A stretch of DNA of 64,000 bases from Planctomycetota bacterium. GTDB taxonomy: Bacteria; Planctomycetota; UBA1135; GCA-002686595. The stretch is taken from NCBI GenBank assembly GCA_014238415.1, contig JABABA010000013.1, positions 1 to 64,000 of the forward strand, read 5' to 3'. The position numbers were made by a program, and so were the translations under genes. Of the stretch, positions 16,780 to 25,600 are shown in pieces. How positions within the stretch are numbered: the stretch's first letter is position 1; every line of letters starts with the position of its first letter. The notes under the pieces were generated by a model. It ran no database searches. It was given only the letters and a program-made list of their open reading frames with translations, and was not told where the DNA came from.

Positions 16780-16856
16780 GGCCGGTCCGAGGTCTGCGCC
16801 CACCTCTCTCACAACAAGCCCTGTGGGCATGTGCCCGTTGGGGCGCAGCGAGAAAA

Positions 16857-16943
16857 TGGTGCCCGGAACTGGAATCGAACCAGCACGGGTATTACCCCAC
16901 AAGATCCTTAGTCTTGCGCGTCTACCAGTTCCGCCACCCGGGC
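16857..16943 (-). tRNA. tRNA-Leu, anticodon AAG, with encoded CCA
   Basis: Read on the minus strand: the acceptor stem GCCCGGG pairs with TCCGGGC (one G-T pair), followed by discriminator A and an encoded CCA (16857-16859). The anticodon stem is CAAGA/TCTTG with loop CTAAGGA, so the anticodon at positions 34-36 is AAG, for the Leu codon CUU. There is a long class II variable arm, GGGG-TAAT-ACCC, and a T arm with loop TTCGATT. All arms fold as expected for tRNA-Leu. An A at position 34 is uncommon in bacterial tRNA-Leu and would normally need deamination to inosine. Confidence 0.9.
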
Positions 16944-17205
16944 ACCGAAGTTGTCCCTGCGCTTGGGCCGACGCCTTGGTAGAGGGGTCTTTGCGGACCC
17001 CGGAGGCGGCGTCAGGTGGGAGGCTCCCAGGAGGAGATCCCTGCGCGGGGGGCGGCAGGTTAGCCCTCTTGGGTGTGGATCGCAAGGGTGGGGAGGGGCT
17101 TGGGGGCTAGAATCCCCCCCCGAAACCCTGAGGGGATGGTGCGACCAATCGGCCCTCCGGGACTCTCCCCGGCCCTCACCTCCAGCACACCCGCAAGTAC
17201 ACCCC

Positions 17206-18408
17206 ATGGCATCCTCTCCGATTCGCGCCGTCATTGGTCAGGCGGGTGGTCCCACCGCGGTCATCAACCAGAGTCTGGTGGGGGTCGTGCAGAGTTGTTT
17301 GGAGGCCAAGGAGATCGATCAGGTCTTCGGTGTCCTGCATGGGGTGCAGGGGATCTTGGATGAGCAACTGATCGACCTGACCGATGAGGAGCCGGCGACT
17401 CTGGAGCGCGTGGCCTTGACGCCGGGGGCGGCCTTGCGCTCGGTACGCCTGAGGCCTGATGCGGAGCAGGCGGCGCGCGTGGTCCGCGCCCTTGACCGGC
17501 ATGGTGTTCGTTACCTGTTCTACATCGGGGGCAATGACACGGCGGAGACGGCTCTCTTGTTATTGCAGGCGGCTCGTGAGCGCAAGCAGGAACTGCAGGT
17601 GATGCATGTGCCAAAGACCGTGGACAATGACCTGGCGGTAACCGATCACAGTCCCGGGTATGGTTCGGCGGCTCGCTTTGTGGCCTTGGCCCATATGGGG
17701 GACGAGCAGGACAATCGCAGTCTGCTGGGGGTCAAGGTGAATGTGATCATGGGGCGGCATGCGGGTTGGTTGACTGCCTCTGCGGGCCTGGCCCGGGAAA
17801 GCGGAGAGTCCGGACCACACTTGATCTATGTGCCCGAGCGGGACTTTGTGATGGACGAGTTTCTGTCTTCCGTGAGCGATTGCATGGAGCGTCATGGTCG
17901 CTGCGTGGTGGCGTTGTCCGAGGGCATTCACGATGCCCAGGGCGCGTTGATTTCAGAGAGCCGGGAACTCGACAATCATGGCAATGTGCAACTGTCCGGG
18001 GGCGGCCTGGGTGAGCGCCTGATCGCGCAACTGCGGGGGGCACTGGGTGCTGGCATCCGCGCCAGGGTCGACACTTTTGGCTACCTGCAACGAACATTTC
18101 CAGGGGCGATCAGCGAGGTGGATGCCCGCGAGGCGCGGGAAGTGGGGCGAGCTGCCGTGGAGTTTGCTGTGGCACAGGAAGGAGCGAGCGGTTCGGTGGT
18201 CATTCAGCGTGAAAAGGGCCGCGAGTACCGAGTGCGGTATGAACTGGCAGCCCTGAAGGATCTGGCCCAGAAGACTCAGGTCATGCCCAAGCGTTTCCTG
18301 GATGGGCCCCATGATGTGAGCCCGAAGTTCTTGGAGTGGCTGCGGCCTCTGGTGGGCGATCTGCCGCGCTTTGGAACTCTGGGGCACTATCCGATTCCAC
18401 CTGCCTGA
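17206..18408 (+). CDS. 6-phosphofructokinase, pyrophosphate-dependent type
   Basis: The start is ATG 17206 (MASSPIRAVIGQAGG); the open frame extends upstream to 16951, but that part is Arg/Gly low complexity and overlaps the far side of the tRNA, so it is rejected. The 400-residue enzyme has the family pattern GQAGGPTAVIN, GGNDT at 108-112, PKTVDND at 136-142 and GYGSAARF. The residue after GGN is Asp rather than Gly, and Lys precedes TVDND. Both are the hallmarks of PPi-using enzymes, so it should interconvert fructose 6-phosphate and fructose 1,6-bisphosphate reversibly with PPi. IMGRHAGWLTA and YLQRTFPGA are further conserved blocks. It acts in cytoplasmic glycolysis and gluconeogenesis. 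Confidence 0.88.
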   Translation: MASSPIRAVIGQAGGPTAVINQSLVGVVQSCLEAKEIDQVFGVLHGVQGILDEQLIDLTDEEPATLERVALTPGAALRSVRLRPDAEQAARVVRALDRHGVRYLFYIGGNDTAETALLLLQAARERKQELQVMHVPKTVDNDLAVTDHSPGYGSAARFVALAHMGDEQDNRSLLGVKVNVIMGRHAGWLTASAGLARESGESGPHLIYVPERDFVMDEFLSSVSDCMERHGRCVVALSEGIHDAQGALISESRELDNHGNVQLSGGGLGERLIAQLRGALGAGIRARVDTFGYLQRTFPGAISEVDAREAREVGRAAVEFAVAQEGASGSVVIQREKGREYRVRYELAALKDLAQKTQVMPKRFLDGPHDVSPKFLEWLRPLVGDLPRFGTLGHYPIPPA

Positions 18409-18628
18409 TGCAGCCGACAGGGCGGCGGGTTCATTATTTACATCAGCTCGCGCAGTCCTCAGGAGCGGCACTCTGTCGCAGATCCAGGTCCCAAGTCCGT
18501 TCACCTAAAACCAGGGTCTGCCGATCGTCAGCCCGGTCATGCCGCTATCCTGTTTGAGCGAATTCTCCGAGTCCCAACCCGGACGCGAGCCGCGGGTCTG
18601 TCCCTTTTCCCAACGCCGCACCCTTGCG

Positions 18629-19645
18629 ATGACCGACAACGATCCCACTCCCGCTTCTCCTTCCGAAGAAGGGGGCACTCCACCCGAGCGCAGCATCGAA
18701 ATCGCCGACACGGCGGAGGGTGCGGGCGCCAGCGCGGGCGAAGGCGGCTACGGCAACCTCTGGATCCCCCTGCTTGTGGTTCCCGCCGGCATAGTCTTCG
18801 CAATTGTCGGCGTTTTCGCCCTCTTCGGCAGTCTTGCGGGCTCAGAGGGGAATCTGTCCGAAAACCTGGCCCTGGTGGTCAGCGGGGGCAAGAACGAGCG
18901 CCAGCAGGCGTTGTTCAACCTGGCGCGTCAGGCCGCCGAGAACCAGGCGGCGGTGCAGGCAGGTGAGGATGCTCCCTGGCCGGTGCCCAGCGGGTTCATC
19001 AGGGAGGTCAAGGCGGCTCTTGAGGGCCTCGACCCAGACGAAAACGAGACGCGTCTGGTACTGGCGGTTCTGCTCAGCTCCTTGGGCGACGATCAGGGCA
19101 TCCGGACCCTGTTGGACCTGGCAAGGCTCAACGACGAGCAGGATGGGGACGGTCGCATTCGCCTGGGGGCTCTGCAGAACCTGGGCCTGCTTGCGGAGAA
19201 CCAACAGGAATCGGTTCATGAGGCCACCGGCATTGCCGTGGCCCTTGTGACCCACGACGATCTGGGACTGCGCATGGGTGCTGCGGGAACTCTGGCGGTC
19301 TTGCGTGGGGAGGGGGGGCGCGAGGCCCTGGTCGCAGCTCTGGACGACCATGAGCTGCAGGTGCGCGCCACCGCTGCCCTGTCCCTCAGTCGGTTGGATC
19401 CCCCCGATCCCGTGGCGGTGCTCCTGCTCAAGGACATGACCGGTATGGAACTCTGGGAGGGTGCTCGCGAGAACACCGCCGGGCGCTTCCAGCGCTCTTC
19501 CGACATCCAGCGCTACAGGGTCTGGGCTGCTGAGGCGATCGGGCGTTATGGAAAGGCTCATCAGGCCTTCATGATCGAGCTCAAAGAATCTGACGATTTA
19601 CAGGTCCGAGAGGCTGCTATTAGGTACGAAAATAGGAAGTTGTAA
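18629..19645 (+). CDS. HEAT-repeat single-span membrane protein heading the bc-type complex operon
   Basis: The start is ATG 18629 (MTDNDPTPASP); the open frame extends to 18539 with no protein character. The 338-residue product has an acidic, Pro/Ser/Gly-rich N-terminus, one membrane span (LWIPLLVVPAGIVFAIVGVF), and then a helical-repeat domain with HEAT-like units such as RQQALFNLARQAAEN, RLVLAVLLSSLGDDQG, LGLRMGAAGTLAVLRGEGG and ELQVRATAALSLSRL, ending with a QVREAAIRY unit. HEAT repeats are protein-binding scaffolds. It lies on the same strand just before the Rieske and cytochrome b genes, so it is likely an assembly factor or accessory subunit of that complex. That role is inference. Confidence 0.7.
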   Translation: MTDNDPTPASPSEEGGTPPERSIEIADTAEGAGASAGEGGYGNLWIPLLVVPAGIVFAIVGVFALFGSLAGSEGNLSENLALVVSGGKNERQQALFNLARQAAENQAAVQAGEDAPWPVPSGFIREVKAALEGLDPDENETRLVLAVLLSSLGDDQGIRTLLDLARLNDEQDGDGRIRLGALQNLGLLAENQQESVHEATGIAVALVTHDDLGLRMGAAGTLAVLRGEGGREALVAALDDHELQVRATAALSLSRLDPPDPVAVLLLKDMTGMELWEGARENTAGRFQRSSDIQRYRVWAAEAIGRYGKAHQAFMIELKESDDLQVREAAIRYENRKL

Positions 19646-19887
19646 ACAGATCATCTGAAGTGCTTTGAGCGCTGGGCGAGGACCACCATTTCTTAGGGGG
19701 GCGCGCTGGCTCCAGAGTACTTCAGGCCTCTCAGGATTCTGGTCGTCAGGCAGCAATCAGCGCACCGGCGATCTCGCTGCGACCGAATGTCACACCTGCT
19801 TGTCAGGGTCCACTTCAAGACCCTCCAAAAGGGCTTGCCAAGACAGGCTTTGCTCGCCATCCTCTTGCGGCGATTGTCCTGGGTGTC

Positions 19888-20559
19888 ATGGCCTTCCAGA
19901 GCCTAGGATCTTCGTCTGATGGTACGCCCAGGACCGTGTCGGTCCGGGACCCTTCTGCCCACCTCGACCCCCAAAACCCGTTCTCAGCGATCCTCGTGGC
20001 GGACTCACCTACACCTGACAAGGCGACCGAAGTTTCCTCCCCTGCAACGCCTCTTGTGCGCTCTCCTTTGCGAGGTGAGATCAAGCGGCGTGGCGTTCTG
20101 CTTGGGGGTTGGGCCGTGTTCACCGCTGGCATGGCTGCCATGGTGGGGGTTATGGGGCGTTTCATGTTCCCCAATGTGCTCTTTGAGCCGCCCCAGGAAT
20201 TCAAGGCGGGCCTGCCCCTGGAGTACGCAGTTGATGCAGTGGACACGCGCTTCAAGGCCTCCCACGGGGTCTGGATCGTGCGCGAGCCCCTTGGGTTCTA
20301 TGTGCTCTCCACAGTCTGCACACACCTTGGTTGCACGCCGAACTGGTTGACCGCAGACGAAAAATTCAAGTGTCCCTGCCATGGCTCCGGTTTCATCAAG
20401 AGCGGAATCAATGTGGAGGGACCTGCGCCCCGGCCCCTTGAACGCTACAAGGTCACCTTCGCCGAAGACGGTCAGCTTCTGATCGACAAGAACGTGAAGT
20501 TCCAATCAGAGAAAGGCCAGTGGACCTGGCCTGGTGCTTACTTGGACTTCGTCGGCTAG
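19888..20559 (+). CDS. Rieske [2Fe-2S] subunit of a cytochrome bc-type complex
   Basis: A 223-residue protein. Residues about 60-95 hold a basic R-R motif (IKRRGVLLGG) followed by a hydrophobic anchor, as in Tat-exported Rieske proteins. The cluster-binding boxes are CTHLGC at 144-149 and CPCHGSG at 162-168, each giving one Cys and one His ligand, with the extra Cys pair that forms the stabilising disulphide. The N-terminal 60 residues are an unusual Pro/Thr/Ser-rich extension before the RR motif. The protein transfers electrons from quinol at the Qo site of the neighbouring cytochrome b to the c-type cytochrome. The cytochrome b gene follows 54 bp downstream. Confidence 0.92.
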   Translation: MAFQSLGSSSDGTPRTVSVRDPSAHLDPQNPFSAILVADSPTPDKATEVSSPATPLVRSPLRGEIKRRGVLLGGWAVFTAGMAAMVGVMGRFMFPNVLFEPPQEFKAGLPLEYAVDAVDTRFKASHGVWIVREPLGFYVLSTVCTHLGCTPNWLTADEKFKCPCHGSGFIKSGINVEGPAPRPLERYKVTFAEDGQLLIDKNVKFQSEKGQWTWPGAYLDFVG

Positions 20560-20613
20560 GCCTGACGCTCTTCCTCATTTCTTCTCCCCAGCCCTCAACA
20601 AGACAAATCTGGC

Positions 20614-21390
20614 ATGGATAAGCTCCTGGCCTACATCGCCCGGACTCAGATCTGGAAGTCGATTATTCGACACGGTTACCCGGATACGCCGCGTAACCGC
20701 ACTCTAGCGGTCCTGTCGAATGTCCTCCTGCACCTGCACCCGGTCAAGGTGCGCCGCAGTGGCATCAAGCTCTCCTATACCTGGTGTATGGGCGGGCTGA
20801 CATTCTTCCTGTTCCTGATCGAGACGATCACTGGCCTGCTGCTGATGTTCTACTACCGGCCGACCGCAGAGTTGGCGTACCAGGACATCTTCGCACTGCG
20901 AGAACACGTGCCCATCGGGGTCATGCGCGAAGTTCACCGTTGGGCTGCTCACCTGATGGTGATCTCGGTCTGGCTGCACATGTATCGCGTGTTCCTGACC
21001 GGTTCGTACAAACCGCCCCGGGAGTTCAACTGGAACGTGGGCGTGATCCTGCTGGTTTTGACCCTGCTGCTGTCCTTCACCGGGTACCTCCTGCCCTGGG
21101 ACCAGCTGGCGATCTGGGCCATCACGGTGGGTACCAACATGGCTCGGGCCACGCCCTTCATCGGGCACGAGGGGCCGGGTGCGGCGCTCTTGCAGTTCGG
21201 AGGGCTGCAGTTTGTTCACGCTGGCGATGACGTGCGTTTCGGTCTATTGGCTGGACGCTTCGTTGGCGAGGGCGCGCTGTTGCGTTTCTATGTGTTGCAT
21301 TGTCTGGGATTCCCGCTGATCGCGGCGACGCTGATGGCAGTGCATTTCTGGCGCGTCCGCAAGGACGGTGGTATTTCGGGACCCCTCTGA
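20614..21390 (+). CDS. Cytochrome b N-terminal half (b6-like) with the heme-ligating helices
   Basis: A 258-residue polytopic membrane protein homologous to cytochrome b6 or the N-terminal part of cytochrome b. Two His pairs carry the b hemes: His108 (VHRWAAH) and His122 (WLHMYRV), 14 apart, and a second pair in VLH...AVHFWRV, 15 apart, as in the b6 family. The sequence also has SFTGYLLPWDQLAIWA, the conserved G-Y-L-P-W-D block at the quinol site, and KDGGISGP at the end. About four membrane helices are seen. Splitting into a b6-like part and a separate C-terminal subunit is the b6f-type arrangement. It is co-oriented with the Rieske gene and with the subunit IV-like gene 47 bp downstream. 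Confidence 0.93.
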   Translation: MDKLLAYIARTQIWKSIIRHGYPDTPRNRTLAVLSNVLLHLHPVKVRRSGIKLSYTWCMGGLTFFLFLIETITGLLLMFYYRPTAELAYQDIFALREHVPIGVMREVHRWAAHLMVISVWLHMYRVFLTGSYKPPREFNWNVGVILLVLTLLLSFTGYLLPWDQLAIWAITVGTNMARATPFIGHEGPGAALLQFGGLQFVHAGDDVRFGLLAGRFVGEGALLRFYVLHCLGFPLIAATLMAVHFWRVRKDGGISGPL

Positions 21391-21437
21391 CCTGCCACCT
21401 CAAGATCACCTCTGTTTCCTGTATCTGAGCAATCACC

Positions 21438-22520
21438 ATGCCGCAGTTCATCAAGGACCTGATTGACGCGATCTCCGCGCCGATTCCCTACACGGTGCTG
21501 ACTACTGCCCTCTTGGCAGGAGTCCTCATCTTCCGCAAGTGGGTCAGCAAGCCTTCGGTCTTTGTCGCTTTCTCGGTTGTGGGTGTCTTGGGATTCATCG
21601 GGGCTTTTCCCGATCCCAACTTCAAGCAGATCATTACCAAGCCGGACAATATTCCGATCGTGATCTTGATCGCGAGCGTGGTGTTCTTCACCTGGTTGTT
21701 CCTGCGTCGGGCGGTGATCAACGACGAGCGCATCAAGAAGGGGCAGCCGAGTCTTGAGGGTGAGATGGCCAAGAAAAAGGTCTTCACCTGGCCGGATCTG
21801 GTCTATAGCGAACTGATCTGCATGCTGCTTTTCATGGCAGCATTGATGGTCTGGTCGCTTCTTATTCAGGCTCCCATTGAAGAGCCTGCCTCCATGGCCC
21901 GCACCCCCAACCCCTCCAAGGCGCCCTGGTACTTCCTTGGTCTGCAGGAGATGCTGGTCTACTTTGATCCCTGGATCGCGGGCGTGCTCCTGCCCAGCTT
22001 CATAGTCGTGGGTCTATGCGCGATCCCCTATCTCGACACCAACCCCAAGGGCAACGGCTACTACACCTTCGACGAGCGTCCCTTCGCGGTCAGCTTCTTC
22101 ATGGTGGGCTTCATCCTGTTGTGGGTTTCCCTGGTGATCATGGGCACCTTCCTGAGGGGGCCAAACTGGTCCTTCTTTGGGCCCTTTGAGTATTGGGACC
22201 ACAACAAGCTTGAACCAATGGTCAGCATCAATCTGTCCGAGTACTTCTGGATCAAGGCGTTAGGACAGCATCTGCCCCAGAATCCCCTGGTGCGCGAGGC
22301 TCCGGGCTTTGCCTTCCTGGGTTTCTGGTTCCTGATGCTGCCACCCATTATGGGCAAGTGGGTCTTCAAGAAGATGGCCCTGGACATGGGCGCGATCCGT
22401 TATGCGGTCTTTGCGCACCTGTTCCTGTGGACCGCCCTGGTACCCCTCAAGATGGTCATGCGCTGGACCATCGACCTGAAGTACATCATCGGAATCCCTG
22501 AGTGGTTCCTCAACGTCTGA
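21438..22520 (+). CDS. Cytochrome b C-terminal half (subunit IV-like), extended
   Basis: A 360-residue polytopic protein, much longer than the about 160 residues of cyanobacterial subunit IV. It has at least eight hydrophobic segments. The conserved block is NPSKAPWYFLGLQEML: the usual Qo-site P-E/D-W-Y becomes A-P-W-Y here. The following DPWIAGVLLPSF and YLDTNP also match the family. The first about 115 residues contain two extra membrane segments and a Lys-rich loop before the conserved part, and the C-terminal 100 residues add further spans. It completes the quinol-oxidising core of the complex. The large multiheme protein follows 87 bp downstream on the same strand. Confidence 0.85.
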   Translation: MPQFIKDLIDAISAPIPYTVLTTALLAGVLIFRKWVSKPSVFVAFSVVGVLGFIGAFPDPNFKQIITKPDNIPIVILIASVVFFTWLFLRRAVINDERIKKGQPSLEGEMAKKKVFTWPDLVYSELICMLLFMAALMVWSLLIQAPIEEPASMARTPNPSKAPWYFLGLQEMLVYFDPWIAGVLLPSFIVVGLCAIPYLDTNPKGNGYYTFDERPFAVSFFMVGFILLWVSLVIMGTFLRGPNWSFFGPFEYWDHNKLEPMVSINLSEYFWIKALGQHLPQNPLVREAPGFAFLGFWFLMLPPIMGKWVFKKMALDMGAIRYAVFAHLFLWTALVPLKMVMRWTIDLKYIIGIPEWFLNV

Positions 22521-22607
22521 TGCGTAGGTCTGACGATTTCCGGATCCGTCTGGCCCTGCGCAATTCTGTTTTCACCGACAACTCATCACTGTCCGCCCTT
22601 ACAAGAC

Positions 22608-25600
22608 ATGGCTGATCGCGGCGACACTCTTTATCACATCCCTTCAATGAATCGCTGGTTCTTGTTTTCCAGCGCGTTCTTCCTGTTCACCATGGTTTGG
22701 ACCGTGCTTGATGACGCGAGCCCGGAATGGAAGAACTATCAGCGCGAGTTCCGCAACATGGAGCTCGAGAAGGCAGAGGCTGCCCTGGAGGGCCTCGCTG
22801 AAGAAGGTCTGATCGATCAAGAGGCTGCTCTGCAGGCTACTGTCGATGTGGCCCAGGCTGCTTTGGACGCTCAGGGTGATCGGATAGGAGAACTGGAGGC
22901 CGAGTACTACGCTGCCTCTGAAGCCCACCGCGAGTTGGAGACCGAGTACAAGTCTGGCTCTGCCAACGTCAAGTGGATGATCTTCAACTACGAGCGTGAT
23001 GCCGTGTTGAAGACGCCGTCGGAGGTGGCCGATGCTCTCGAGGAGATCGAGTTGACCCTCAAGGCAAACAACGGTATTGGCGAGCGAGTGGAGGCCCTGG
23101 CGGAAGCAAAGGATGCACTCGCTGGTGAGCTAGAGGACCTTCGGCAGGCTCTTGTGGATGCGGACAAGGACCTGGCCACTGCCACAACGGATCTCGTGCG
23201 TGTGCGCGAGAAGATCGAGTCCCTCGATCCCGCCGGCATAGCCGAACAGTTGGCCATGGCCGTGCGCGACATGCCGGGCCTCGACTTTGTCGGCCCTAAT
23301 CTGAAGGTCCACAAATATGTCCTGGATGGCATCGATCTCGACCTGAATTTCACCAAGAAGCCGCGTATCGACATGTGCACCACATGTCACATGGGCATTG
23401 ATCGTGAGGGTTTCGAGGACGCACCTCAGCCCTTCACCACGCATCCAGATCTTGACCTATACCTGACCAGCAAGTCGCCGCACCCCGCCAAGGTCGTGGG
23501 CTGCACTTCCTGTCATCGAGGCTCGGGGGAGTCGCTCTCGTTCCAGCATGCAGACCACCGACCCAGCGATGCTGCAGAGGAAGCGGCCTGGGAAGATGAG
23601 TACCACTGGCACAAGCAGCACCACTGGGACTACCCCATGCTGGCGGACAAGCATACCGAAGCGGGCTGTGTGCAATGTCACAAGACCTCGATGGAGCTGA
23701 TCGCTCCGGATGCGCCTGATTTGACCGAGGGCTATCGTCTGGTCGAGCGCTATGGGTGCTATGCCTGTCACAAGATCGATTGGTTCCCAACCAATCGCCG
23801 TCCAGGTCCGAGCCTGCTGGGCATGCGAGGCAAGCTGCAGCCCGATTGGGTTGAGTCCTGGATTGCGCACCCGCGTGAGTTCCGGCCCACAACGTGGATG
23901 CCCCAGGTGTTCCACCTGGAAAACTATCCAGCCAACGAAGAGGTGGTGGTCTCAGAATACGGCCAGGGCCGTTCGATCATGGGTGGCGAGTGGAACGACA
24001 ACGCTGTTGCCGCGATCACCGAATTCCTCTTTGCCAACCACGAAGAAAAGGACTTCCCTCCATTGCCGCTGGTGGGAGATGCAGAGCGCGGGCGTGAGGT
24101 GATGAACCTGGTGGGCTGTTACAGTTGCCACAACACGGAACCCTATGAGGGTGAAGAGAGCGTTACCAACAACCTCTCCGAACAGCCCGGGCGCTACAAT
24201 CAACACGGTCCCAACCTGCGGGGCGTGAATACAAAGGTCAGCGCGGAATGGCTCTTTGCTTGGATCAAGGACCCCAAGGCTTATTGGGGCGGCACCCAGA
24301 TGCCGAACCTTCGTCTCAATGATCGGGACGCAGCGGACATCACCGCATACATCATGGAGGACCCTGATGGGATATTCGGGGAGACTCCGGATGGTTGGTC
24401 CGTGGAGCGTAAGAGCTTCAATCGCGAGGTGCTCGAGGAGCAAGCTCGCTGGTTCTTCCAAAAAGAGGGCCGCGCTGGTCTGGCTGCAAGGTTCGTGGGC
24501 GAGTGGGCAGAAGACACGGCGCTGGCCGCTGCCGTGGGCAAGGCCTTTGTGATGAATCAGGGCTGCTATTCCTGTCACGAGATTTCAGGCATGGGCGCCA
24601 TGATGCCCATCGGTGCGGAACTCACCAAGTGGGCTTCCAAGACCGTGGACAAGTTGGATTTCGGCATGTCCTATGAGCATGACCCTGGGCAGAAGAAAAT
24701 CCATCTGGCGGATGACATCGTGGCCCAGGCCAAAAATCAGACCACTCAGGATCTTCCTTGGCTCGACCACCACTACAAGGACGGATGGCTCAAGCGAAAG
24801 CTGGCGCACCCACGGTCTTTCGATATTGACAAGGTCAAAAACCCCAAGGAACGCCTGCGGATGCCTTGGTTCGACTTCACCGACGATCAGATCGATTCAA
24901 TCGCGACCTTCATCCTTGGCCTGGTCAACGATGATGTGCCGGGTCAGGCCATGCATCCGAGTGCGGACAAGCTGGCCTTCGACGCTGGCGCACGGGCAGT
25001 CCGTCAGAAAAACTGTGTTGCCTGTCATGTGATCGATCAGCCTCGCATTACCTTTGAGGATTCCGCAGGGCACGAACGCACGATAACGGCTAATTTCAAG
25101 AATCTGCCTGATGAGCTTGCGCCCCCTGTTATCAGGAGCATGGAGGACTTCGCCCGTGTGCGAGCAGACTGGGAGGAGTACTACCAGGATGACTACGAGG
25201 AAGGTCTTGAGGTCATTGATGTGACTCTGCTGGATGTTCATCCGGATGTGGGTGCGCCCAATGAGAGCGTGGAGATCCCGGTGGACAAGCTGCGCGCGGT
25301 GCAGCCGTCCTATGGGGGAGATTTCGTGGAACAGGTGCGTTCGTACTATGCGGGCGGCGTCATGGTTGCCAATCCTGACTACGACCCCGACGACGAAGAC
25401 AGCTATCCATCCGATCCCTGGACCTGGCTCGCTGATGATGACGGCAATCCTCTGGTCGAGGACATTGATGGCGTGGGTCGCTTCTATCAGGAGACCGAAG
25501 TATCCAAGTTGCGTTGGACCTTTGCTCCGCCGGTCTTGACCAACGAGGGCCACAAGCTGCAACGGGACTGGTTCTACTCCTTCCTGCAGGATCCTTACCC

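Noticed and set aside
15391-17085. Long minus-strand ORF of 564 codons
   Set aside because: It is antisense to the large membrane protein gene at 14743 and runs through the tRNA-Leu; composition is not protein-like and no motif is seen.
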